DNA from: Rhodothermaceae bacterium
Lineage (GTDB): Bacteria; Bacteroidota; Rhodothermia; Rhodothermales; JAHQVL01
Reading direction: 5' to 3'
Assembly (NCBI GenBank): GCA_019634345.1
Contig: JAHQVL010000289.1
Span: 1-42,364 of the forward strand
Length of the DNA stretch: 42,364 nucleotides
Shown here piece after piece: positions 1-7,613 of the stretch. Position numbers and translations under genes: made by a program. Every line of letters begins with the position of its first letter. The first letter of the stretch is position 1. The notes under the pieces were generated by a model, which saw only the letters and a list, made by a program, of their open reading frames with translations, had not been told where the DNA came from and ran no database searches.

Positions 1-1164
1 CAGGCCCAGGCTGCAAGTGAGGCAAAGAGCCAGTTCCTGGCGAACATGAGTCATGAAATCCGTACGCCAATGAACGGCGTTATCGGGATGACCAGTTTGT
101 TATTAGATACAGAGCTGGATGAAGAGCAGTCGGATTATGCTGCTATCATTAGGAATAGTGGTGATGCCATGTTAACTATAATTAATCATATTCTGGACTA
201 TTCAAAAATAGAGTCCGGCAAGATGGAAATTGAGCGGAGATCCTTCGATTTGGTGGAGTGTATTGAAGGAGCTATAGATCTCATGGTGTTGGAGGCCTCT
301 GGGAAGGACTTGGAATTTAATTTTCTGATTGAGCCGGGTGTACCCCGATTTGTGATCGGCGATAGCACACGAGTGCACCAGGTAATAATCAATCTGATCA
401 GTAATGCCATAAAGTTTACCGAGAAAGGAGAGGTGTTGTTGTCTGTAAAGAGTCACATGTCTGATGAAAAGAATGCTCCGAGCGAAGTGCATTTTTCAGT
501 AAAAGATACAGGGATCGGTATACGTCCCGATCAGATAGACCTATTGTTTAAATCTTTCAGTCAGCTGGATTCCTCAAACTCTAGGAAATACGGAGGCACT
601 GGATTGGGGTTGGCTATCTGCAAAGAGCTGTGCGAGTTGATGGGAGGTACTATCTGGGTTGAGAGTGACGGTGTAAAAGGTAATGGCTCTACGTTTAACT
701 TCACAATCAACGTGCCAGTGGATGAAAGTCATAAGAGTGCTAACAAGGAACATTCCAGTGAGGTATTTCAGGGTAAGCAAGTGCTTGTATTAAGTGAAAA
801 AAGCACGGGTTCTCAGATCCTTGATAGCTATTTGACACGCTGGGGGCTTAATACCTGCTTGGTAGAACATATACAAGATGCGAACGAATATGTGAACTCA
901 GCTGACTTTGTCCACGTGGCTGTCATAGATTCAAAGGTAGCAGGGCCTGGGGATGAAGATGCTCTTGAGCGCTTTTTGGCTACTTTGCTACAGGAAAATA
1001 TCCCTGCCATTCTTCTTTGTCCACTAGGTTCTCCCGCTGATTGGCCAGCTGTTCGCTCTGTTAAGATTCTGAAACCAGTAAGAATGAACTCCTTGAAAGA
1101 ACGTGTGTTGGATGCTTTAACGCTGGGCTCTTCACTCAAACAAGAAGAAGAGCGCACCATTTAG
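1..1164 (+). CDS. Hybrid sensor histidine kinase, C-terminal part (5' end outside window)
   Basis: The reading frame is open from base 1, so the gene begins upstream. The visible part has a HisKA dimerisation/phosphoacceptor helix with the H-box [10 protein letters not shown] (His at fragment residue 18). A HATPase_c domain follows, with an N-box ([10 protein letters not shown], about 130-140), G1 box DTGIGI (about 169-174) and G2 box GGTGLGLAI (about 198-206). After a short linker, residues about 258-375 look like a response-regulator receiver fold. The acidic pocket expected after its first strand is replaced by SEK, although an Asp (AVIDSK) and a Lys (ILKP) remain at the phosphoacceptor and lysine positions. 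The protein then stops, with no intact receiver or Hpt domain. It presumably senses a signal through the missing N-terminal part and autophosphorylates on His. Its partner is unknown and no response regulator is adjacent. Confidence 0.93.
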   Translation, partial: QAQAASEAKSQFLANMSHEIRTPMNGVIGMTSLLLDTELDEEQSDYAAIIRNSGDAMLTIINHILDYSKIESGKMEIERRSFDLVECIEGAIDLMVLEASGKDLEFNFLIEPGVPRFVIGDSTRVHQVIINLISNAIKFTEKGEVLLSVKSHMSDEKNAPSEVHFSVKDTGIGIRPDQIDLLFKSFSQLDSSNSRKYGGTGLGLAICKELCELMGGTIWVESDGVKGNGSTFNFTINVPVDESHKSANKEHSSEVFQGKQVLVLSEKSTGSQILDSYLTRWGLNTCLVEHIQDANEYVNSADFVHVAVIDSKVAGPGDEDALERFLATLLQENIPAILLCPLGSPADWPAVRSVKILKPVRMNSLKERVLDALTLGSSLKQEEERTI

Positions 1165-1165
1165 G

Positions 1166-1504
1166 TTGTTCAATAAAACCCAAGGTATACTGGTGTCCCG
1201 ATTATTTATATGCGGAATTTGTTTTTTTGTGATAAGCAGTTGTGGCGGCGGTAACGAAAGTGTGAGTGAACAGTCCGTGCAGAGTTACATGGGAACAGGA
1301 GTGGTTAAAGCAATCACTGACTCAAAAGGCCATGTAAATATCGACCACGAAGCTATAGATGGGTTTATGGATGCTATGCAGATGTTCTTCCCCGTATTGG
1401 ATTCTACGGTTTTGAATGGCGTAGAAGTGTCCGATTCAATAACGTTCGAGATCGTTATAGAGGGTGGAAACTATGCTATCTCGTCCATCGAGGTTTTCGA
1501 ATAA
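1166..1504 (+). CDS. CusF-like copper-binding lipoprotein (small)
   Basis: This is a 112-residue protein that probably starts at a TTG one base after the kinase stop codon, so it appears translationally coupled. Residues 11-26 form a hydrophobic signal segment ending in a lipobox (VISSC, Cys26), which predicts a lipid-anchored envelope protein. The remainder, about residues 42-110, resembles the small CusF-type copper-binding beta-barrel that also occurs fused to SCO and CusB proteins. It shows the GVVKAI...GHVNIDHEAI strand pattern, His61, and a Met-rich turn with Met68, Met71 and Met73 where CusF uses His, Trp and Met ligands. Its likely role is periplasmic Cu(I) binding or chaperoning. It ends 4 bp from the convergent murA gene. 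Fold-family confidence is fair; the metal specificity is inferred. Confidence 0.68.
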   Translation: MFNKTQGILVSRLFICGICFFVISSCGGGNESVSEQSVQSYMGTGVVKAITDSKGHVNIDHEAIDGFMDAMQMFFPVLDSTVLNGVEVSDSITFEIVIEGGNYAISSIEVFE

Positions 1505-1508
1505 GGTT

Positions 1509-2828
1509 CTATTCTGATTCGGGAATCGGAGGAGTGGGAGTCACCCATTCATCATATCGCTCACGGCGAATTGCAATTCCAGCATTTGCCAACTTGGTTT
1601 CCAGATTTTCATACCCTCTGTCCAGATGGTACACCCGAAGCACCTGTGTTTCGCCAGATGCGACCAGGGCAGCCAGGACTAATGAAACACTTGCTCTCAA
1701 GTCACTACTCATGACTTGAGCACCTTTAAGTGGATGACCACCTTCAACATGTGCAGCGTTTTGAACGACCCTGGCTACAAGCCCCATCCGTTGTAATTCG
1801 GGGATATGTTTGAACCTGTCCAGGTAAATCGTGTCGGTTATCGTAGATTTCCCGCTTGCCTGTGACATCAGAATGGTCCACTGAGCTTGCAAGTCCGTAG
1901 GGAAGCCTGGGTAAATGGCCGTTGTGATATCTGCAGGCTGAATGGATTCAGGCACGGTGACCGATACAGAGTTGTCATTATACACTACCTGGGTACCTGT
2001 TTTTTCAAAGGCTTCTTTAAAAGCATGCCCCAGATGCTCGTGCTGAGCGTTTTTGAGTAGGATTGTGTCTCCTGGTTTTCCAGCTATTGCGGCTGCAATC
2101 ATGAAGGTGCCAAGCTCAATACGGTCAGAGCAATTTCTGATAGGCACTGGGTTTAAGTAATCTACTCCCTCTATCTCAATCGTGGGTGTGCCTAGTCCAT
2201 CGATTTTAGCACCCATGCTCTTAAGAGCTTCCCCGAATACGATGACGTCAGGTTCTCTCGCGGCATTATGAATGACTGAGGAGCCTCGTGCCCGGGTAGC
2301 AGCAAGCAACAAATTGATTGTCGCTCCAACAGAAGATGGATTTAAGGTGAAGGTGCCTCCTGTAAGGCGGCCTCCTGGAGTCTTTGCAACCACATACCCG
2401 TTATCCAACTCAATTGACGCACCAAGTGCTTTCATGCCATCGATGTGTAAATCTACAGGACGTGGCCCCCATGCACAGCCGCCCGGAAGGGAAACGCGTG
2501 CTTCTCCGTGTTTGCCCAGTAAGGCGCCCAGCATATAGAAAGAAGCTCTCATCTTCTTTACTAATTCGTAGGGTGCTTCAGGGGCGGTTAATGTTGTAGG
2601 ATCAATAGCTGCGACGCCTGATTGTTGATCGAAGTCTACAGACACGCCTGTATAAGAAATGATTTGAGCTAAAGTCCGTACATCGCGTACATTTGGAATA
2701 TTCTCGATGGTTACAGGCCCGTCAGCTAACAATGCTGCTGTGAACAATGCCAGGGCTGTGTTTTTTGAGCCACTGACAGGGAGAGAGCCTTTGAGATGGT
2801 TGCGTCCTTCTATAACGAGTTTATCCAT
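1509..2828 (-). CDS. murA: UDP-N-acetylglucosamine 1-carboxyvinyltransferase (MurA)
   Basis: MurA transfers enolpyruvate from PEP to UDP-GlcNAc, the first committed cytoplasmic step of peptidoglycan synthesis. The N-terminus MDKLVIEGRNHLKGSLPVSG and the conserved SGSKN motif are typical. The loop LPGGCAWGPRPVDLHIDG carries the catalytic, fosfomycin-target Cys (residue 118 from this start). The internal fold repeats of EPT enzymes run to the C-terminus, ending in the family's YENLETKLANAGI signature. The frame is open to an ATG at 2873, but the ATG at 2828 gives 439 residues, close to the usual 420-435, and the canonical N-terminus. It is transcribed divergently from the cysteine desulfurase gene across about 175 bp. 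Confidence 0.96.
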   Translation of the reverse strand: MDKLVIEGRNHLKGSLPVSGSKNTALALFTAALLADGPVTIENIPNVRDVRTLAQIISYTGVSVDFDQQSGVAAIDPTTLTAPEAPYELVKKMRASFYMLGALLGKHGEARVSLPGGCAWGPRPVDLHIDGMKALGASIELDNGYVVAKTPGGRLTGGTFTLNPSSVGATINLLLAATRARGSSVIHNAAREPDVIVFGEALKSMGAKIDGLGTPTIEIEGVDYLNPVPIRNCSDRIELGTFMIAAAIAGKPGDTILLKNAQHEHLGHAFKEAFEKTGTQVVYNDNSVSVTVPESIQPADITTAIYPGFPTDLQAQWTILMSQASGKSTITDTIYLDRFKHIPELQRMGLVARVVQNAAHVEGGHPLKGAQVMSSDLRASVSLVLAALVASGETQVLRVYHLDRGYENLETKLANAGIAIRRERYDEWVTPTPPIPESE

Positions 2829-3003
2829 AAATTTGAGTTGGCTTTGAACTGGTGTATGAACCCGATGCTGCATTGTACGCTTTATATTTATTTCGTTTCG
2901 TGAACAGGAATCAGAGATGTTCTGAAGGCGTTGAACGTTGGCGATTTGTAAGAGTATCTATTCTATATCTTTCTATTAATCAGCGCAGTTTGGTCGTTTT
3001 TAA

Positions 3004-4179
3004 GTGAATTCGATAAAAAAAACGATATATCTGGATCATGCAGCTACCACGCCAATAGATCCGCGGGTTTTCGAGGCGATGGTGCCTTTTTTGAAGGAGC
3101 ATTATGGCAATGCCTCCTCCGTCCACCGCCTGGGACGAAAAGCACGATTTGCCATAGAAGATGCTCGTGAGAGAATGGCTGCGCACTTCGGGATTGCTCC
3201 GGGAGAGCTCATTTTTACCAGTGGGGGAACGGAGTCGAATAACCTTGCGCTGAAAGGGCAGCGTCTGGCAGGTAAGCTGGTTACGTCAAAAGCCGAACAT
3301 GAAGCCATTCTGAAACAAACGGACGCCATGCAACGGGCCGGCTGGTCGGTTGAATTGTTGGATCCACAGGAAGGCGGAGTAATTACCAGAGGACAGGTTG
3401 AGGATGTGCTTGATCCTGAAACGCGGCTTGTGTCATTGATGCACGTTAATAATGAAACGGGAGGGATAAACCCCATACAAGCGATTGGCAATGTGTTGGG
3501 CCATAATAACATGGTGTTTCATTGCGACGCTGTTCAATCCATTGGACTATATGACTGGCAGCTAGAGGGATTCCCTGTAGACATCATGACCGGGTCTTCC
3601 CACAAAATCTACGGCCCTAAAGGAGCTGGTTTTTTGTACGTTAGAGGAGGGACGGAGTTAAACGGTTTGATCGAAGGTGGTTCACAGGAGCGAAAGCGAA
3701 GAGGGGGGACTGAAAATGTAGCTGCGATTGTAGGTATGGCGAAAGCACTTGATTTAGCGGTTGCTGAACGATCCGACCGGGTGGATCATATAAGGAACTT
3801 AAAACAGCGTTTAATGCAGGGCATACGAGCTGTTTTTACAGAGACAGCCCTCGTTATTAATTCATTGGATGCACCTGAGGCCTCTGCCCCACATATCGTA
3901 AATATCGCATTTCCGCCTATAGGGGAGGAAGTGATGGATGGAGAGATGTTAATTTTGAATTTTGACATGGAGGGGATATGCGTTTCTTCAGGGTCTGCCT
4001 GTACCAGCGGGGCTATTGAACCAAGTCATGTCTTGCTCGCTATGGGTTTGGATGATGCGACGGCATCCGCTGCTGTCCGGTTTTCTATCGGGAAAGACAA
4101 TACTGCTGAAGAAATAGACTATACCATTGATCGTCTTCAAGAAATTGTGATTCGAATGAGAGGAGCACTTCATGCATGA
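3004..4179 (+). CDS. Cysteine desulfurase, class V aminotransferase family (IscS/NifS-like)
   Basis: This PLP enzyme removes sulfur from cysteine as an enzyme-bound persulfide for Fe-S cluster assembly or tRNA thiolation. The N-terminus YLDHAATTPIDPRV is the family hallmark. SGGTESNN binds the cofactor phosphate, and TGSSHKIYGPKGAGF carries the Schiff-base lysine (Lys201). The catalytic cysteine is in SSGSACTSG (Cys333) on the extended loop typical of group I (IscS/NifS) rather than SufS enzymes. The length of 391 residues is normal. The only plausible start is GTG at 3004. The end overlaps the next gene by 8 bp, so the two are probably co-translated. No iscU or sufBCD partner is nearby, so I leave the specific symbol open. 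Confidence 0.93.
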   Translation: MNSIKKTIYLDHAATTPIDPRVFEAMVPFLKEHYGNASSVHRLGRKARFAIEDARERMAAHFGIAPGELIFTSGGTESNNLALKGQRLAGKLVTSKAEHEAILKQTDAMQRAGWSVELLDPQEGGVITRGQVEDVLDPETRLVSLMHVNNETGGINPIQAIGNVLGHNNMVFHCDAVQSIGLYDWQLEGFPVDIMTGSSHKIYGPKGAGFLYVRGGTELNGLIEGGSQERKRRGGTENVAAIVGMAKALDLAVAERSDRVDHIRNLKQRLMQGIRAVFTETALVINSLDAPEASAPHIVNIAFPPIGEEVMDGEMLILNFDMEGICVSSGSACTSGAIEPSHVLLAMGLDDATASAAVRFSIGKDNTAEEIDYTIDRLQEIVIRMRGALHA

Positions 4180-4858
4180 GTCTACGTCGGCCCTGATCGT
4201 GTTTGCTAAGGTCCCCGAACCTGGGAAGGTGAAGACTCGGCTCACATCCCTGCTTTCTCCTGAGTGGGCTGCCACGCTTTATGAGTCTTTTCTACTGGAT
4301 GCCCTGGACCTGTATTGCTCATTGAATGTGGATGTTCGTTTGTATTTTAGTTCTCCGGTAGAAATGATTCCAGGGCGGTTTCATTTGGAGGCCCTTTCTT
4401 TACATGAGCAAAAAGGACCTGGCCTGGGTGAGCGTATGGCAACCGCGTTTGTCGAGACATTTATAGCTGGATATGAACGAGCAATTGTAATTGGCACCGA
4501 TCACCCGACACTTCCTGTCTCGTTTATTGATCAGGCCTTTGAGTTATTGGAAGGTCCACATCGTGTTGTGATTGGTCCAAGCGATGATGGGGGATATTAC
4601 ATGCTGGGAATGAGTGAATTTTACTCCGCCTTATTCAAGGATATGACCTACAGTCACGACCAGGTGTTTTCTCAAACGATGGCACGAGCAGCAAGCACGG
4701 ATGCGTCCCTGCATGTTTTGCCTACCTGGTATGATGTGGATACGCCTGATGCATTGAAGAGACTGATTCGTGATATGGCAGAGTCTCATCTGACTTTAAA
4801 AAGAACGAAGGCATCTATTGCACGTTTGGGTGTTGACTATCCCTCTCTGATCGAATAA
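4172..4858 (+). CDS. DUF2064 / TIGR04282-type glycosyltransferase-like protein
   Basis: This 228-residue protein has the nucleotide-sugar-transferase-like fold of the DUF2064 family. It carries the near-invariant N-terminal motif FAKVPEPGKVKTRL (about residues 11-24), a GTDHPTLP motif for the substrate or metal loop (about 109-116), and the downstream GPSDDGGYYMLGM and WYDVDTPDAL signatures. Members of this family often accompany SAM or glycosyltransferase genes, but their substrates are mostly undefined, so no reaction is assigned. The start ATG lies inside the 3' end of the cysteine desulfurase gene (8-bp overlap), and fbp begins 17 bp downstream, suggesting one transcription unit. It is cytoplasmic, with no signal peptide or membrane segment. 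Confidence 0.85.
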   Translation: MHESTSALIVFAKVPEPGKVKTRLTSLLSPEWAATLYESFLLDALDLYCSLNVDVRLYFSSPVEMIPGRFHLEALSLHEQKGPGLGERMATAFVETFIAGYERAIVIGTDHPTLPVSFIDQAFELLEGPHRVVIGPSDDGGYYMLGMSEFYSALFKDMTYSHDQVFSQTMARAASTDASLHVLPTWYDVDTPDALKRLIRDMAESHLTLKRTKASIARLGVDYPSLIE

Positions 4859-4875
4859 AACAGTTCTTATATACT

Positions 4876-5940
4876 ATGGCAATTTCACAAAATGGGAATA
4901 TTGTATCCTCTGTTGGGCAATTTAAAACCCTTGAACAATTCATTATAGAGCAACAACATGTACTGCCTTACTCAACCGGTGCGTTTTCACGTTTGATCAG
5001 GGATATCAGTGTTGCTGCAAAAATTATCAATCGAGACATTAATAAAGCAGGATTGGTAGATATTATTGGCGATGCTGGGGAAGTAAATGTCCAGGGAGAA
5101 GATCAGCAAAAGCTGGACATCATGGCGCACAATGAACTTGTTAGGGCATTGATTAGAGGAGGGGAATGTTGTGTTATTGGTTCTGAAGAGCAAGAGGATT
5201 TGATTTTTGTCGAGCCAAACAGCAGTGGGCATGGAGAATACATAGTACTGTTCGATCCACTCGATGGCTCTTCCAACATCGATGTAAATGTATCTGTAGG
5301 AACCATCTTCAGTGTGTACCGGCTTGAAAAGTTCTCCGGTGAAGGAAAGCCAACGATGGAAGATGTGCTTCGCCCTGGCGTCGACCAGGTTGCGTCCGGG
5401 TATGTCATTTATGGGTCTTCGACAATGCTGGTGTATACGACGGGGCATGGAGTAAATGGATTTACCCTGGACCCATCCGTGGGCGAGTTTATGCTTTCAC
5501 ACCCTGACATCAAAACACCAGAGCAAGGAACGCTGTATTCGATAAATGAAGGGTATTATCGAGCCTTTGAAAAAGGATTGCGAGAATACATCAAGTGGAT
5601 CCAGACTCCCGATGAGGCTACGGGCCGCCCATATACATCCAGGTATATCGGGTCGTTTATATCTGATTTTCATCGCAATCTCCTGCGCGGTGGTATTTAT
5701 ATGTATCCTTCTACTGCAAAAAACAAGAATGGCAAATTGCGTTTGATGTACGAGGTTAATCCTACTGCATTTATTGTTGAGCAGGCCGGAGGAATCGCTA
5801 TTGATGGCACAAAACGCGTGATGGAGATAATCCCGGGTTCGCTTCATGCACGTACGCCTCTTTTTATTGGCAGTAAGCAAATGGTTGAGAGAGTACAGCA
5901 ATTCTTGTCGGGAGAGTTGACATTAAAGAACGCTTCTTGA
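4876..5940 (+). CDS. fbp: Class I fructose-1,6-bisphosphatase
   Basis: FBPase hydrolyses fructose-1,6-bisphosphate to fructose-6-phosphate in gluconeogenesis. The family signature FDPLDGSSNIDVNVSVGTIF (metal-binding DPLDGSSN at residues 127-134) is intact. So are the upstream GDAGEVNVQGEDQQKLD element, the ATP/phosphate-side motif YVIYGSSTMLVYT, and the C-terminal YEVNPTAFIVEQAGG motif. The length of 354 residues is slightly above the E. coli enzyme. The start ATG at 4876 is the first in frame and has no strong Shine-Dalgarno sequence. It is the last gene of the cysteine desulfurase-DUF2064-fbp set. A short 5-bp stem (GCCTT/AAGGC) lies just after the stop codon but has no convincing T-tract. 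Confidence 0.97.
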   Translation: MAISQNGNIVSSVGQFKTLEQFIIEQQHVLPYSTGAFSRLIRDISVAAKIINRDINKAGLVDIIGDAGEVNVQGEDQQKLDIMAHNELVRALIRGGECCVIGSEEQEDLIFVEPNSSGHGEYIVLFDPLDGSSNIDVNVSVGTIFSVYRLEKFSGEGKPTMEDVLRPGVDQVASGYVIYGSSTMLVYTTGHGVNGFTLDPSVGEFMLSHPDIKTPEQGTLYSINEGYYRAFEKGLREYIKWIQTPDEATGRPYTSRYIGSFISDFHRNLLRGGIYMYPSTAKNKNGKLRLMYEVNPTAFIVEQAGGIAIDGTKRVMEIIPGSLHARTPLFIGSKQMVERVQQFLSGELTLKNAS

Positions 5941-6060
5941 ATGGTAACGGCCTTAAAAATAGAAGGCATAAAGTAAAATAGATGGCGAGAGTTGATTCCT
6001 ATCAGGGAAAGTTACTAGTTTGCGTCCGGCAGTAAACCCTATAACTACGTGGAATCTGAA

Positions 6061-7020
6061 ATGCGTACGGTGTGTAAGTCAATACAGCATGTTTTTCTTT
6101 GTGTAATCCTGCTCTTTGTTTCAGGGTGCCAGGGAAATAGTGGAGATTCATCTACTGAAAGTAGCACAGAGCCAGTGGCAACAATTGGAGTCAGTGTGTT
6201 AACGATGACCCATCCCTTTTTTATCGAATTAGTGGATGAACTAAAGAAAACGGCTGAGGCAAATAATTTTGAGGTTCTAATAAACTCTAGCGAGTTTGAT
6301 GTAGCGGTTCAAAAAAATCAAATCTCGGATTTCGTAGTACGGCAAGTGGATGCCATGATCATTTGCCCCGCTGATTCCAGGGCGATCGGCACTGCGATTC
6401 AAGAAGCCAATAGGGCAGGTATTCCCGTATTCACTGCCGACATTGCCGTCCTTGTAGACGACGTTGAAGTAATTGCTCACGTTGGTATTGATAACTATGA
6501 AGGGGGGCGAATGGCTGGAGAGATCGCTCTTGACCTGTTGGGTGAAGAAGGGCAAATTGCCATTGTTGATCATCCGGAAGTCGAGTCTGTCATTCAGCGC
6601 ACGAAAGGATTCATGGATGTAATTAATGCAGCCGTTGCTCAAAATAAGGGTGTTGAAGTTGTTTCGCGTCTTCCGGGCAGCGGATCAATGGATAAATCGT
6701 TCAAGGCCACCGAGGATATCTTACAGGCTCATCCTGACGTCGACGTTATCTTTGGCATAAACGACGAGACGGCATTAGGTGCTGTTGCAGCGATTGAGAA
6801 GGCAGGGAAGCAGGGCACTGTTCAGGTAATTGGATTTGGCGGAAAAGAAGAAGCGTTAAAAGCCGTTCGTGACGGTGCACTTTTCGCGGATATTATCACC
6901 CATCCAAGGCAAATCGGATCGCGAGTAATCGAGTCAATTGCTCGTTATATGAATGGAGAGGAGGTAGAAACCGTTGAGCTTATACCGACTCAGGTGTATC
7001 AGCCAGAGGCAATTCAGTAA
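6061..7020 (+). CDS. Periplasmic sugar-binding lipoprotein (RbsB/LacI-type, Peripla_BP_4)
   Basis: The frame is open from a GTG at 6049, but ATG 6061 gives a clean lipoprotein signal: a hydrophobic segment ending in VSGC with the lipidated Cys at residue 23. The mature protein is a type 1 periplasmic binding protein. It shows an ATIGVSVLTMTHPFF first strand, a region matching QKNQISDFVVRQVDAMIICP, the GIPVFTADI and IGFGGKEEAL strands, and the hinge segment GINDETALGAVAAIEKAG. This matches ribose/allose/galactofuranose-type binding proteins. No ABC ATPase or permease flanks it, so it may serve a distant transporter or act as a sensor partner. It has its own upstream region of about 120 bp, and a long non-coding region follows it. 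Confidence 0.88.
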   Translation: MRTVCKSIQHVFLCVILLFVSGCQGNSGDSSTESSTEPVATIGVSVLTMTHPFFIELVDELKKTAEANNFEVLINSSEFDVAVQKNQISDFVVRQVDAMIICPADSRAIGTAIQEANRAGIPVFTADIAVLVDDVEVIAHVGIDNYEGGRMAGEIALDLLGEEGQIAIVDHPEVESVIQRTKGFMDVINAAVAQNKGVEVVSRLPGSGSMDKSFKATEDILQAHPDVDVIFGINDETALGAVAAIEKAGKQGTVQVIGFGGKEEALKAVRDGALFADIITHPRQIGSRVIESIARYMNGEEVETVELIPTQVYQPEAIQ

Positions 7021-7315
7021 GAAGTAGGGCACTCGCTCGTACCTTCAATATTAATAAATTGTGAAGATGTGGATTGAGTAATTAATACTTATCCAGAAAG
7101 TGGGCTTATATATTTAATTATTATTGGGATATACTGAAATAAAATAAGTGTACGGAGTGTATTGTGAACATAAGATTAAGTGGAAGCGGTACCATCATTT
7201 TAGTGTAATTCAACTATTTATTTTGCCCCTAAAATTTTGCTGTTTGCACATATACATGTGATTCACGTTATTCAATGCAATCAAAGCAACTTAACAGCGT
7301 AAACCTCCCGTAGTT
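7021..7315. other. AT-rich intergenic stretch upstream of the ilv leader
   Basis: This is about 295 bp between the sugar-binding lipoprotein and the putative ilv leader frame. I see no supportable gene. It is markedly AT-rich around 7100-7160 and contains a 9-bp near-palindrome, GTGATTCAC, at 7258-7266, just downstream of a TTGCAC that could act as a -35 element. The ilv-leu promoter probably lies here, but I cannot place it with confidence. Confidence 0.4.
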
Positions 7316-7522
7316 ATGTATAGCGGCAGTCTAGTACATAGAAGGACAGCACCGAATGCAACCACAATGAGTGGTGCGGGAAGCGAGAGCGTGTCACTGC
7401 AGTTGTTTGATATACCAGGGATTGATGTCATCGGTATTCTACTTAATAGTAGAGTGCTTCCGGTGAGGCTCTCAGCCTTGATCTTGCTGATTCTAATTAG
7501 CGGTCTAATTATTAACATTTAA
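7316..7522 (+). CDS. Putative branched-chain-amino-acid-rich leader peptide upstream of ilvB
   Basis: This short frame ends at TAA 7520-7522, 91 bp before ilvB. Its first part (from ATG 7316 or ATG 7367) has ordinary composition. From TTG 7403 onward, 22 of the 38 residues after the initiator are Ile, Leu or Val. From GTG 7454, 15 of 22 are, ending in a dense run containing ALILLILISGLIINI. Which start is used is unclear, and no strong ribosome-binding site is visible. An Ile/Leu/Val-codon-dense frame directly before ilvB is what leader-peptide attenuation of ilv operons requires, as known for the ilvB and ilvG leaders of enterobacteria. An alternative is a tiny membrane protein or a chance frame. 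The complementary strand is also open across this stretch but shows no leader-like logic. Confidence 0.5.
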   Translation: MYSGSLVHRRTAPNATTMSGAGSESVSLQLFDIPGIDVIGILLNSRVLPVRLSALILLILISGLIINI

Positions 7523-7588
7523 CACTGATCGTCAATCCCAAGTCACTTCTTAAGATCGCATAGCAATCGCCAAGTAGCTGGGATTGAC
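7418..7588 (+). promoter_or_regulatory. ilvB leader: Candidate two-state RNA switch / attenuator-like region before ilvB
   Basis: Three short elements can pair in two exclusive ways. Element B (7531-7540, GTCAATCCCA) is perfectly complementary to element C (7579-7588, TGGGATTGAC), a 10-bp helix with a 38-nt loop that contains a further 4-bp extension. Element A (7418-7427, GGGATTGATG), inside the leader reading frame, can instead pair with 7530-7539 over 10 positions, one of them G-U. B cannot be in both helices at once, and a ribosome on the leader frame would cover A or B depending on where it stalls. C ends 25 nt before the ilvB ATG. No T-run follows C, so classical intrinsic termination is not supported. 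Control of ilvB translation, or a protein binding the repeated GGGATTGA box, remain possible. Confidence 0.45.
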
Positions 7589-7613
7589 CAGACACTCACA
7601 GACTACAACAGCT

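Noticed and set aside
2829..2873. Upstream ATG for murA at 2873
   Set aside because: It would add 15 residues before the canonical MurA N-terminus without a ribosome-binding site.
7291..7518. Minus-strand 75-residue frame opposite the ilv leader
   Set aside because: It mirrors the plus-strand leader frame. Its branched-chain content is lower and it points away from ilvB, so it was not annotated.
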